A DNA stretch of 24,089 nucleotides from an uncultured bacterium (GCA_949286445.1 CASECL010000092.1:1-24089); one strand, 5' to 3'. Positions 1-7,895 are shown, counted from the stretch's first letter. Notes: generated by a model from the letters alone, not told the origin. A program made the numbers and translations.

Positions 1-714
1 AGTGCGCTCATCCGTATCCAGAACCGCAAAACTGCTCCGGGGATCGCGGTTGCGCGGCTGCCCCACACTGCCGATATTGAACAGATATTTGTTTCCTCCC
101 TTCAACTCCACCACCAGCTGATCCGGTTTGGTAAAATCCGCCACCGGATAACCGTTCTCATAAGGGACAACCCACTCCATTATCTCCTCGATCGGATCAC
201 TTCCGGGAGCACTCACCGGACGCTTGCGGAACGCCACCGGTACATGGGAGTGCCCGCAGAAACAGTAGGGCGTAAACTGGTAAACAAAGTTATCCTTGGC
301 ATGATGCCGGTCAAAAACATACCCCCAAGTTTCCGGAGAATCCAGTGTAGCATGCACCAGTGTCGAAGTTATCACCGGCAATGCCATGCGGTACGGAACA
401 TTCTGAATAATAAAATTTTTCTCCTCTTCATCCAGCTGTTCCCTGGTCCACAGCACCGCTTTACGGGCATGAACATTGAAACCGGCAATTTCATGATCGT
501 CAGACTCCGCGGCATATTCATCATGGTTGCCCCGCACTTTGCCGATGATATCCAGCTCACGGCACATGGCGATACACTTCCTGGGCTCCGCATTGTAACC
601 AACAATATCGCCCAGTGAAACGAATTTATCTATCTTCAACTCCCGGCATTTTGCCAATACCACTTCCAAAGCATCGGCGTTGCTGTGTATATCACTGAGT
701 ATTGCGTATTTCAT
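1..714 (-). CDS. Metallophosphoesterase, calcineurin-like (C-terminus cut by window edge)
   Basis: A cytoplasmic phosphodiesterase/phosphatase of the Metallophos_2 (YfcE/MJ0936-like) family. My reading of the minus strand gives an N-terminus MKYAILSDIHSNADAL. The frame stays open for 238 codons to the left edge, so the C-terminus is missing. The two-metal site is visible: D8-x-H10, the GDIVGY segment near residue 35, GNHDE near residue 62, an H in LVHAT, and CGHSHVP. The segment NIGSVGQPRNRDPRSS near the visible end is also typical of the family. There is no signal peptide. The ATG at 714 directly precedes the first metal motif, so the start is secure, although I see only a weak ribosome site. 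It lies about 30 bases downstream of rnpB on the same strand with no obvious terminator between, so read-through is possible. The substrate is unknown; family members hydrolyse phosphodiesters or protein phosphoserine. Confidence 0.9.
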   Translation of the reverse strand, partial: MKYAILSDIHSNADALEVVLAKCRELKIDKFVSLGDIVGYNAEPRKCIAMCRELDIIGKVRGNHDEYAAESDDHEIAGFNVHARKAVLWTREQLDEEEKNFIIQNVPYRMALPVITSTLVHATLDSPETWGYVFDRHHAKDNFVYQFTPYCFCGHSHVPVAFRKRPVSAPGSDPIEEIMEWVVPYENGYPVADFTKPDQLVVELKGGNKYLFNIGSVGQPRNRDPRSSFAVLDTDERT

Positions 715-743
715 TTTTCTCCCGGATTTCATCTCTGTTTCAA

Positions 744-1153
744 CGACATGACAGCGGCATAAGCCGGATTTTGTTCCGGCATCCCCTCACGGGATATGCC
801 GGCGGCGGTCATCTGTCTTGCGCGACCAGTACCCGAAACTTCAAGCCGGATAAAATCCGGCCGGCGCCGCGGGCCGCGGCTCGTTTCCTATTTGGTCTTG
901 CTGCCGGAGGGGTTTACCTCGACGGCGCGGCTCTCGCCTGTCGCCCGGCGGGCTCTTACCCCGCCATTTCACCCTTACCTCAGAATATTTTTGATATTCT
1001 GCGGCGGTTTACTTTCTGTTGCACTTGCCTTCCCGCGGCTGTATTGTCCGCGGTATCCTCTGTTGACCGGAGGACTCCGTGCCCTGTGCAGTCCGGACTT
1101 TCCTCACCGGAATTATAAAAATCCCGGCGCGATCGCCTGCCGCAATCATGTCA
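744..1153 (-). ncRNA. rnpB: RNase P RNA (bacterial type A)
   Basis: The catalytic RNA of ribonuclease P, which matures the 5' ends of tRNAs. Read on the minus strand it carries the conserved blocks in order: GAGGAAAGTCCGG (1093-1105), the ACAGAAAGTAAACCGCCG block (about 1002-1018), the GTAAACCCC...GCAAGACCAAATAGG block (887-918), and the 3' block GAACAAAATCCGGCTTA (about 760-776). The two ends can pair as helix P1: roughly 1138-1153 with 744-759, with two mismatched positions. This sets the limits to within a few bases and gives about 410 nt, a usual type A length. Two open frames over this locus (702-1118 and 796-1161, plus) are antisense to the RNA and not genes. Confidence 0.96.
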
Positions 1154-1159
1154 GTAATT

Positions 1160-1188
1160 AATATAGTATTTAAACACGTATTATTCAA
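1160..1188 (-). promoter_or_regulatory. Sigma-70-type promoter of rnpB
   Basis: On the minus strand there is TTGAAT (1183-1188), a 17-base spacer, and TATATT (1160-1165). The -10 box matches the consensus at 5 of 6 positions and the -35 at 4 of 6, with ideal spacing. The predicted start falls at about 1153, which agrees with the outer end of the P1 helix of rnpB. Two independent signals therefore place the 5' end at the same point. Confidence 0.75.
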
Positions 1189-1253
1189 GATAACCGATGT
1201 AAAAAAAGTGAAAAATACCGCCGGGGGCCTGCAATCGGATAGAAAATTCCCGG

Positions 1254-1259
1254 TATAAT
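1254..1259 (+). promoter_or_regulatory. Possible -10 box for the 410-residue protein gene
   Basis: A perfect TATAAT lies 54 bases before the start codon at 1313. No convincing -35 hexamer occurs 16-18 bases upstream, and there is no extended -10 TG. The call is weak. The rest of 1189-1312 shows nothing else I can name. Confidence 0.3.
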
Positions 1260-1312
1260 TGCAATTACAGCAGCATAGTTGACATTATCTTCTTGCGGAA
1301 AAGGAGGTTTCT

Positions 1313-2545
1313 ATGGATAACAACTACTCATTTCAACTTGCTGAAAGCATCCCGGTGCTGGAAAACGGTAAAGATTACGGCATGATCTTCAAACTCGCCA
1401 TGCAAATCAACGACCCGGATGTTCCGGACAAAGACACGCTGGCGGAATTGATGGAGCGGATTGCCGCACCGGGGGATTACTTTACCCTGCCGGACGGAGA
1501 CGGACCGACGGAGTATATTGTTCACTCCGTAACTTGTGAAAAAATGGAAAATGCAGACAACCGTTATTTTGTCCGCTGTGAATGCATCCTGCCGGGTACT
1601 CAACTCGAACAGCTCGGCGAATCCGCTGAAACCATTGACGCCAACGGCGATGTTCTCCGCACAGTCAAATACTCCGTCCCCGCCGGAACAGATTTCTCTC
1701 CGGAGATCGGGGAAACTCTCGAGTGGGGTACCGCCGATACATTCAAATGCTCAAAACTGGAAACCGGTCTTGATCCAGTTACCGGACGGCGTATCGTATC
1801 TGTTACCGGGCGCAAAAGCCGTTACGGCATGCTGGCAGAGTGGAGAAGCGAAGAATTCGCCGGTTTTGACGAAAGTTCCCGGCCGCTGCGCAACATCTAT
1901 TATCATTCGCTCTGGCGCGCACCGGCGGCAGAGGCGGGGAATTTTGAAAACCTCTCCGGCACTGCAGCCTCCGGCTGGGCGGCGGAAAACGCGATTGTCA
2001 CCGGAGTGGAACCAGCAAGAATAAATCAATTTGAATATGAATTCACCATCTCCGCCGAAGATGAAAACAACAGCTCATTGAACTCCAATTACACCATTGA
2101 CAACCGCACCAATCTCGGCGGGCGGCGCGATTACCGCGCCATGCTCTCCGACTTCAGACTGACCCCGGAAATGGCAGGATTCCGCCGCGAAAACTCCCGC
2201 TGGGTGCAGATTGAAAACTGGAATCCCGCCACCGGATGCCCATTCAACGAAACTTCCGGTCTGGACGAAAGCATGATCAATGCCATATTCAAGTGCGTTC
2301 TTATCCGGGAAAGTTTTTACCTCGCCGGTGGTGCGGCAAACGCCATAGATACCATGGTGGAATGGGCCTCTTCAAGAGTTTTTTCCGGTTCAGTTGGCAG
2401 CTGTTCCGGCAGTTTCCTCCGTGCCGGGATGGACTGCGATGAACTCAACGACACTTCAGGCAACCGCTGGACAAAGGTAACCTGCACCTATCAGCGGGCT
2501 CCAGAGTCGCGCACCTGGAACGCGGCTTACTGGAACGTCCGCTGA
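1313..2545 (+). CDS. Unrecognised 410-residue protein
   Basis: I do not recognise this protein. The gene is well supported: a strong ribosome site (AGGAGG) sits six bases before the ATG, the frame is open for 410 codons, and its codon use (CCG, GGC, GAA, AAC, TTC) resembles the neighbouring genes. The protein is acidic and rich in Asn, Glu, Ser and Trp. It has no signal peptide and no clear membrane segment. Eye-catching parts are a C-rich middle N-terminal segment (SVTCEKMENADNRYFVRCEC, about residues 75-95) and a C-terminal part with GSCSGSFLRAGMDCDELND followed by a Trp-rich end. Alternating polar/hydrophobic stretches suggest beta-strand content, as in some phage or secreted structural proteins, but this is only an impression. 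It is transcribed alone, away from rnpB and towards the GH78 gene. No function is proposed. Confidence 0.85.
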   Translation: MDNNYSFQLAESIPVLENGKDYGMIFKLAMQINDPDVPDKDTLAELMERIAAPGDYFTLPDGDGPTEYIVHSVTCEKMENADNRYFVRCECILPGTQLEQLGESAETIDANGDVLRTVKYSVPAGTDFSPEIGETLEWGTADTFKCSKLETGLDPVTGRRIVSVTGRKSRYGMLAEWRSEEFAGFDESSRPLRNIYYHSLWRAPAAEAGNFENLSGTAASGWAAENAIVTGVEPARINQFEYEFTISAEDENNSSLNSNYTIDNRTNLGGRRDYRAMLSDFRLTPEMAGFRRENSRWVQIENWNPATGCPFNETSGLDESMINAIFKCVLIRESFYLAGGAANAIDTMVEWASSRVFSGSVGSCSGSFLRAGMDCDELNDTSGNRWTKVTCTYQRAPESRTWNAAYWNVR

Positions 2546-2570
2546 ACGGAAAAACTATCTGTTTTACCGT
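2546..2570. terminator. Possible bidirectional hairpin between convergent genes
   Basis: ACGGAAAAAC (2546-2555) and GTTTTACCGT (2561-2570) are complementary apart from one mismatch, with a five-base loop. The hairpin starts right after the stop at 2545 and covers the stop codon of the minus-strand gene ending at 2564. A short T- or A-rich stretch lies in the arms, but there is no long T run after the stem. The stem is AT-rich, so termination would be modest. Confidence 0.4.
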
Positions 2571-5014
2571 ACTTCAAATACGCCGGTAAATTTTTCCCGT
2601 TTGCCGTCCGGGTGGACAAATATCCCGGAAATACCTTCCGGCAGACTTATGCGTCCGGAAAGTTTTCCCTTTTTCTGATGCCACTCCACTTCAATCATGC
2701 CGCCGGGAGCGGGTATGCTTCCGGAGGCGGATTCAAGTTCACCCAGCCGTGGACTGAATTCAACTGTTTTCATTCCCGGAGCTGCCGGATTCACCCCCAG
2801 CAGCATCGTCCGCCAGTGATAAAGCGGATGCGCGCCCCAGGCGTGGCAATCAGAACGCGAAGGTTCATTCATCTCCGGAGTAGTGGAAAAATTAAGCGCG
2901 TTGAGGTCACCCCAAAGCAGTCTCTGTTTTTCAAAGAATTTATCCACTCTGCCGGTCAGACGGCAGCATTCAAAATAGTAATGGGAAAAATAGATTGTGC
3001 ATTTAGCTTTGACCTCATCCGGACTGTCAAAGAGAAATTTCTCCACTCCGCCGCGGTGTTTTTCCGGCACGATTCCGGAAAGCAGTGCCAGTATCTGGGC
3101 GTGTTCAGAGTAGAATATATGTCCATCATCATCAGCATAAGCATTCTTTGCCGGATCAAAAAATACCGCATTTACCGCCGCGGCAGTTTTGCGGGCACGC
3201 CCGGCATAAAGCTCAACGCATGCCTTTTCTCCGCAGTGCTGTTCAATTTCAGAAGCGCAGGAAAGCGCGTAAAGATAGAATAAATTCAGCAGCGAAGAAA
3301 CATTCCCGGTTTCTCCTCCCGGGGCAACGCCGCACACCCAGCCTACATCAGTGCCGGATACATAGGGAACTTTTTCCGCCTCGGCACCGCAGCCGGCAGC
3401 AGTACACCAGTCGGTAAAATTCCATCCCGGAGGAGAGACAATCAAGCCGTCTTCACGACGGAAAGTGTCAAAGTAGTCAAGAATAGTATGCATTCCCCGG
3501 CGGAGTTCACGCACCAGTTTATCCGCATTGCTCCAGTACATGGCATCTCTGAGCATGCCCACATAAATCAGCGAAAATGAAAGTATTGTCTGGCGGTAGG
3601 TATCAGTCGGATAACAGGACGCCGACATGCCGTAATAAGTCCGCGACCAGTCAAACAGCCGCAGCGCACGGTGGGGCAGCCGGGCATCTCCACTTAAAAC
3701 ATAGGTATTCAATGACTGCAGCCGGGTATCGCCCACATACATCATCTGTTCGTAGAACGGGCAGTCAAAATACACTTCGTGCATGCACATTTCCGACGCC
3801 CGGATCAAGACCGGTTCAATCCGGGAGAAAAATGGATCGGAAAATTCCGTTCTGCCGGAAATCTTCAATGGGTAATGGGTCTCCTCCAGGGTAAAATCAT
3901 GCAGTGTCAAACCGCCCTCACCGGCTTTTATTTCCAGAACCACATATTTTCCCGCCCGGTACCACAACGTCGAGGCGGAACGCTTTTTCCCTCCGGCAAC
4001 AAAAATATCATAATGTACATGACTAAGTTCCTTGCCTTCGAAATCGCCGCGGTCTCCTTTGGCCTGGGTGCCCGGCAGATAAAATGCTTCAGTCCAGATT
4101 ACCTTTACTTCTCCCGCCCCCTCTGCTGTCAGCCGGGGAAAGGCGCAGTAATAATTGCCGAGATCTATGATAATCCGGCGTTTTTCTCCGGAAGAAAACT
4201 TGATTTTCCCTTTTCCTGCCAGCATCTCATTGGCCGCTTTTCGCAATTCTGCGATATCTCCGGAACGGTGAAACTGCTTTGTTCTGCCATTATCTGCCAA
4301 CACGGCTTTCAAACCGGAAACCTTCTTGCGGTACATTGCCGGCAGCTGAGCGGGGAACAGGGGGAAAAGATCAGAAAACTGCCCGGCATGGCTTCCTGCC
4401 ACCGGCAAAAGATCTTCCAGCAACGCCGCCCGGGTGAACTTTCCGGCATTGCCGATATCAAACTCCTCTCCATACTCTGCCAAATCAATCCGGCACTCAT
4501 CCAGCACGCTCCAGGGGAAAAATGGTTTTTCCGGAAAGGAAAATCCTTTAACCCGGCAGCACTTCCAGGGCGCAAATCCGGTACTGAGTTTTTCCAGCCA
4601 TTTGCCCTCGGCTTCCAGCAGAAAACAATTTTCATGCTTCATCTGATTATTCGGGCTGCGTGTCCACGCACTCCATACCCGGGCGGAAAAACGGTGTCTG
4701 CCTGCCGCAAGCCGTCCGCGGAAAGATTCATAACTCAAATGCATCCGGTCTCCCCGTTCCGGCCCCCAGGCAATTCTTTCGCCGTCCAGGAAAAAATCAT
4801 AACGCTCCAGACCGGTCAGATGAAATGCGATGTCCGAAGCAGCGGGAAGTTCAAAATCCAGCCGGTAAATACTTATCTGCGGCAGCGTTTCACTATTATC
4901 ACCTGCCGGGGCGGGAACCAGATAACGGGCTTTCCAAAGCAAGTGATGATCGGAGAACGGGGCGGAAAGATAAACTTTTTCCAAATCTTTGATTTCAGGA
5001 GTAAATCTTTTCAT
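2564..5014 (-). CDS. GH78-like alpha-L-rhamnosidase
   Basis: A glycoside hydrolase resembling family GH78, which removes terminal alpha-L-rhamnose from plant or microbial glycans. I chose the ATG at 5014 (816 residues) because AAGGA lies seven bases upstream. An in-frame ATG at 5056 has no ribosome site and would leave only a very short leader from the predicted promoter. Order: an N-terminal beta-sandwich region (about 1-400), then an (alpha/alpha)6 catalytic domain starting near DCPFYEQMMYVGDTRLQ (417-433), which corresponds to the family's DCPxRxE...GD segment with a candidate acid Glu at 422. The typical C-terminal segment SRSDCHAWGAHPLYHW (about 719-734) is followed by a small beta domain. 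No signal peptide is seen, so it probably acts in the cytoplasm on imported oligosaccharides. The acid motif is unlike the common DCPQRDER form, so the substrate is uncertain. Confidence 0.8.
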   Translation of the reverse strand: MKRFTPEIKDLEKVYLSAPFSDHHLLWKARYLVPAPAGDNSETLPQISIYRLDFELPAASDIAFHLTGLERYDFFLDGERIAWGPERGDRMHLSYESFRGRLAAGRHRFSARVWSAWTRSPNNQMKHENCFLLEAEGKWLEKLSTGFAPWKCCRVKGFSFPEKPFFPWSVLDECRIDLAEYGEEFDIGNAGKFTRAALLEDLLPVAGSHAGQFSDLFPLFPAQLPAMYRKKVSGLKAVLADNGRTKQFHRSGDIAELRKAANEMLAGKGKIKFSSGEKRRIIIDLGNYYCAFPRLTAEGAGEVKVIWTEAFYLPGTQAKGDRGDFEGKELSHVHYDIFVAGGKKRSASTLWYRAGKYVVLEIKAGEGGLTLHDFTLEETHYPLKISGRTEFSDPFFSRIEPVLIRASEMCMHEVYFDCPFYEQMMYVGDTRLQSLNTYVLSGDARLPHRALRLFDWSRTYYGMSASCYPTDTYRQTILSFSLIYVGMLRDAMYWSNADKLVRELRRGMHTILDYFDTFRREDGLIVSPPGWNFTDWCTAAGCGAEAEKVPYVSGTDVGWVCGVAPGGETGNVSSLLNLFYLYALSCASEIEQHCGEKACVELYAGRARKTAAAVNAVFFDPAKNAYADDDGHIFYSEHAQILALLSGIVPEKHRGGVEKFLFDSPDEVKAKCTIYFSHYYFECCRLTGRVDKFFEKQRLLWGDLNALNFSTTPEMNEPSRSDCHAWGAHPLYHWRTMLLGVNPAAPGMKTVEFSPRLGELESASGSIPAPGGMIEVEWHQKKGKLSGRISLPEGISGIFVHPDGKREKFTGVFEVR

Positions 5015-5079
5015 TTGAACATCCTTATGATAAATTTTCATTGTGGAACGCCACAAAATTATTTTCGGAAACTGACGGT

Positions 5080-5108
5080 AATATAGACTTGATATTGCAA
5101 GTTATCAA
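5080..5108 (-). promoter_or_regulatory. Promoter of the GH78-like gene, overlapping a dyad
   Basis: On the minus strand: TTGATA (5103-5108), a 17-base spacer, and TATATT (5080-5085). The start would be near 5073, leaving a leader of about 60 bases to the ATG at 5014. The spacer holds an imperfect dyad with CTTG at 5088-5091 and CAAG at 5098-5101, which could be an operator for a sugar-responsive repressor. The operator part is speculative. Confidence 0.6.
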
Positions 5109-5204
5109 ATGTTTTTTGTTCATTATCCGTTTTTATAGCACATTTTTCGGAATTTTCATCTTTTCAGACCAAATAAATAATTATGCTGATGGATAAAAAA
5201 TGCC

Positions 5205-5233
5205 TTGCATTACTGTTTGCCGCGTGCTATATT
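5205..5233 (+). promoter_or_regulatory. Promoter of the BY-kinase gene
   Basis: TTGCAT (5205-5210), a 17-base spacer and TATATT (5228-5233), preceded by TG one base upstream of the -10 (extended -10). The predicted start is about 5240, some 40 bases before the ATG at 5280. The region between this promoter and that of the divergent GH78 gene (5109-5204) is AT-rich, with nothing else recognisable. Confidence 0.65.
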
Positions 5234-5279
5234 AGTCCGTCAATTTTTATGATAAGGCAATTCTGGAGTTTTAAATGCT

Positions 5280-6884
5280 ATGGAAGCAAACAGCGAGAAA
5301 ATAAAATTAGCCGTCCAGGACAATATTCAAAATGCGTCTGAGGAAACAGATATTTTTTCACCACGCCATATCCTTTCTATTGTATTAAGTCACTGGAAAA
5401 TTATCGCATTGTGCGCAATAGTCGGCGCGGCAGCAGGATGTTTCTGGTTTGACATATTTTTCAAACCGAAATTCTCTTCTCATGCTTCGCTTTTTGCCGG
5501 ATATTCTCCCAAACAGGAGAAAAATAACAATACCATTGAGAGCGCCGCCTCCCGACAGGCGGATGTACTTATGCTTCAAAGACAGCTCCTGCTCGGCACT
5601 CAGCTGGTGGGGGACTACAAAGAGCTGATGACCAGTCAGCTGGTACAGAATAAAGTTAAAGCCAGAGTGGAGGAAGAACTGGCAGAAAATAACATTTCTC
5701 CGGTAGGATTTTCCGTTTCTGCCGACTATACAAAAACCACCCGGATAATAAAAATTATCGGCCGCAGCACCAGTCAGCTGGAGGCATATTTAGCCGCAAA
5801 AGAAACGGCAGCGGTATTCAAACAGACTATCGAAGATGTCCTCATGCTCGACAATGTGAGGCTTATTGACGAAGCCAACTGGCCGCTCAGACCGGATGTA
5901 CTCAGCCGTAAAATACGCATCATCATCGGTTTTCTGCTTGGTATATTCATTGGCGCGGCTTTCTTCCTGCTGCGGGAATACTTTGATCAGACGGTCAGAA
6001 GTCCGGAAGATGCCAGAAATAAACTTAATTTTCCGGTTATCGGCATAATTCCTCTCAGCGAAGAAGGAGTAAAAACTTCTGAGGATGATACCAGGAGCAA
6101 TCTTGGATTGGTGGGATTTACTGATGAAGCTATCGCCGAGGCTTTCCGTTTGGTCAGAACTTCGCTGCAGTATCTGGTTTTACCTCACCCCGGCAAAGCC
6201 AGGGTATTCATGATAACCAGTTCTGTCGCCGGAGAGGGAAAATCCAGCTGCCTGACCAATCTTGCCATGATTACCGCCCAGAGCCGGAAAAAAGTCCTGG
6301 TTATTGATGCTGATCTGCGCCGCCCCAGCGCGAACAGAATACTTGATGTTGCCAATGAAAAAGGCCTGGTTGATGTGATTTGCAACGTGGTTCCGCTGGA
6401 AGAAGCCATTCACAGAAATATCCGCGGCTGCTCCCTTGACTTTCTGCCTTCCGGTACCATACCGGCAAATCCGTCAGAATTGCTCATGAGCAGGGAGTTT
6501 TCCCAGATAATCAGCATTTGCCGGGACAAATACGATTATGTTTTTATTGATGCGCCGCCCTGCATGATGATTTCCGATCCGCTGATTATCGGTCAGGTTT
6601 GTGATGGGGTGATGTTTGTCGTCGCCTGCAACTCAACCAAAATTGATGCAATAAGAGCATCGCTTTCCCAGCTGGCACGGACTGGAATAAAAGTTTCCGG
6701 CATACTGTTGAATAAGTTCAGCCGCAAGCAGGCTGGATACGGCTATTATAAGTACGGTGAATACAGCTACTACCGGAACGGTCATGACAATTCAGGAAAA
6801 GTGCTGAAAAAATGTATCCCCGGAAAAGAAAAGAAAACTTCTGACGGACAAATAAATTCAGAAAGCAGAAATTCTGAAGCGTGA
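5280..6884 (+). CDS. Wzz-domain protein-tyrosine kinase (BY-kinase) for polysaccharide export
   Basis: An inner-membrane polysaccharide co-polymerase fused to a bacterial tyrosine autokinase, which controls the polymerisation and export of capsule or exopolysaccharide. Two membrane segments bracket the periplasmic part: about residues 40-57 and 212-231. The proline motif WPLRPDVLSRK (201-211) precedes the second. The cytoplasmic kinase shows Walker A SSVAGEGKSS (314-323), Walker A' VLVIDADLRRPS (339-350), Walker B VFIDAPP (421-427), and a C-terminal tyrosine cluster (Y487, 489, 490, 492, 495, 497, 498), the usual autophosphorylation sites. At 534 residues it is short: the periplasmic part is only about 150 residues, without the long coiled coil of Wzc/GumC-type proteins. 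GGAG lies 11 bases before this ATG, and a different-frame ATG at 5275 is better spaced. The phosphatase that probably reverses it follows. Confidence 0.9.
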   Translation: MEANSEKIKLAVQDNIQNASEETDIFSPRHILSIVLSHWKIIALCAIVGAAAGCFWFDIFFKPKFSSHASLFAGYSPKQEKNNNTIESAASRQADVLMLQRQLLLGTQLVGDYKELMTSQLVQNKVKARVEEELAENNISPVGFSVSADYTKTTRIIKIIGRSTSQLEAYLAAKETAAVFKQTIEDVLMLDNVRLIDEANWPLRPDVLSRKIRIIIGFLLGIFIGAAFFLLREYFDQTVRSPEDARNKLNFPVIGIIPLSEEGVKTSEDDTRSNLGLVGFTDEAIAEAFRLVRTSLQYLVLPHPGKARVFMITSSVAGEGKSSCLTNLAMITAQSRKKVLVIDADLRRPSANRILDVANEKGLVDVICNVVPLEEAIHRNIRGCSLDFLPSGTIPANPSELLMSREFSQIISICRDKYDYVFIDAPPCMMISDPLIIGQVCDGVMFVVACNSTKIDAIRASLSQLARTGIKVSGILLNKFSRKQAGYGYYKYGEYSYYRNGHDNSGKVLKKCIPGKEKKTSDGQINSESRNSEA

Positions 6885-6938
6885 TCAATTCGCGTTTTGA
6901 AGCAGACTGCATGCCTGGAAGAATAATAACGTGAGAAA

Positions 6939-7703
6939 ATGTCAATGATTGATCTGCATTGTCATTTACTTGCCGGCATCGGCGACGGTCCCGCCGATCC
7001 CGGTGACAGCGCGGAAATGCTGGATGATTACTCCCGGCAGGGAATAAGTCATGTAACAGCGGTGTGCCATTTTGAACCCGGAGTGGAAAATCTTATGCTG
7101 GAACGTCTGGAGGATCTCCGTCCGGCAGCGGATAGAACAGGCATAACTCTCAGTATGGCAGTGGAGTATGATTTTGTAGATCTTGAACGGGTGGACAAAT
7201 TCACCGCCATTGACCGGGAGGGAAAGTATTTTCTGCTGGATTTTGCCACTATGGAGCTGCCGCGTTCAGCTGAAAATATTCTGAGACGCCTCCGGGATCG
7301 GGGGCTGCATGCGGTCGTGGTACATCCGGAGAAACTGTTTGGACTGCAAACCCTGAAAGATTTACTGGAACTGCGTTATCTTGGATTAATTATCATGCCC
7401 AATGCCGCCAGTTTTCTTTCCGGCTCAAGACACCGGGAGAAAGCCTGGGCCCTGCTGCGCTCCGGATGTGTTCAAGCCATTGCTTCTGACGCTCACGGCA
7501 CCCGGAAAAGTCACCGCCCGTCCCGGCTGGCAGACTGTTTCAAACTGATTGCAAAACGCTGCGGAAGGGATTATGCAGAAGTGCTTTTTGAAGAAAATCC
7601 CGCCCGTATGCTGAATGGGGAAATTCCGTTGCGATCAGAGAAATACCTGCAAATGAGTCTGCCGGAAAAAATACTGCGCAGGGTGGATAGAAATAAATTG
7701 TAA
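6939..7703 (+). CDS. PHP-type protein-tyrosine phosphatase (CpsB/YwqE/CapC family)
   Basis: A metal-dependent phosphatase that removes phosphate from the tyrosine cluster of the partner BY-kinase. The PHP-fold metal ligands are visible: DLHCHLLAGIGDG at residues 5-17 (D5, H7, H9), H44, E76, E106, HPEK at 129-132 and SDAH at 183-186. The end carries the family's ENPARMLNGE segment. The length of 254 residues is normal. The family's usual GIDDG reads GIGDG here, so one of the two acidic residues is absent. The start at 6939 has only a weak ribosome site (GTGAG); the ATG at 6945 is an alternative that keeps the metal motif. It follows the kinase by 54 bases and is very likely co-transcribed. No glycosyltransferase, Wzx or Wzy gene is in view, so the kinase-phosphatase pair stands apart from any capsule cluster within this window. 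Confidence 0.88.
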   Translation: MSMIDLHCHLLAGIGDGPADPGDSAEMLDDYSRQGISHVTAVCHFEPGVENLMLERLEDLRPAADRTGITLSMAVEYDFVDLERVDKFTAIDREGKYFLLDFATMELPRSAENILRRLRDRGLHAVVVHPEKLFGLQTLKDLLELRYLGLIIMPNAASFLSGSRHREKAWALLRSGCVQAIASDAHGTRKSHRPSRLADCFKLIAKRCGRDYAEVLFEENPARMLNGEIPLRSEKYLQMSLPEKILRRVDRNKL

Positions 7704-7836
7704 TTTGAAAATATGTAATTTTGCGGTACTTTTATCAGGCAAAGATTAATATAGAGCAAAAAAAGGCAATAAATGAAAAGAAAACCGTTCTTTTGACGGT
7801 AAATTAATTTGTGTGGTTGAAGAAATGTGGAAAATC

Positions 7837-7860
7837 AAGCAGCATGGCTGGGCTTTTTTT
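7837..7860 (+). terminator. Leader hairpin with T run before the corrinoid protein
   Basis: AAGC-AGC (7837-7843) can pair with GCT (7847-7849) and GCTT (7852-7855), with a GG bulge, and a run of seven T follows (7854-7860). It ends 35 bases before the ATG at 7896. It could terminate the upstream operon or act as an attenuator. The 7704-7836 stretch before it is AT-rich, with a small ACCGT/ACGGT hairpin near 7784-7800 and a possible promoter around 7706-7734. I see no cobalamin riboswitch (B12-box) signature. Confidence 0.4.
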
Positions 7861-7895
7861 CACTGATTACAGAAAACAGCCAAGGAGATTGGAAA

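Noticed and set aside
702..1161. Two overlapping plus-strand open frames (702-1118 and 796-1161)
   Set aside because: They are antisense to rnpB, whose conserved blocks explain the sequence. Neither has a ribosome site or recognisable protein motif.
1279..1284. Perfect TTGACA before the 410-residue protein gene
   Set aside because: A -10 box 17 bases on would fall on the ribosome site, and the sequence there (AGGAGG) is not a -10 element.
3779..5086. 435-codon plus-strand open frame antisense to the GH78-like gene
   Set aside because: Shadow frame; the minus-strand protein has family motifs, a promoter and a ribosome site.
7827..7895. GTG start extending the corrinoid protein by 23 residues
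   Set aside because: No ribosome site, the extension crosses the leader hairpin, and the ATG at 7896 has AAGGAG at eight bases.
7704..7895. Cobalamin riboswitch before the corrinoid protein
   Set aside because: The location is attractive, but I could not find the conserved B12-box or the expected helices.
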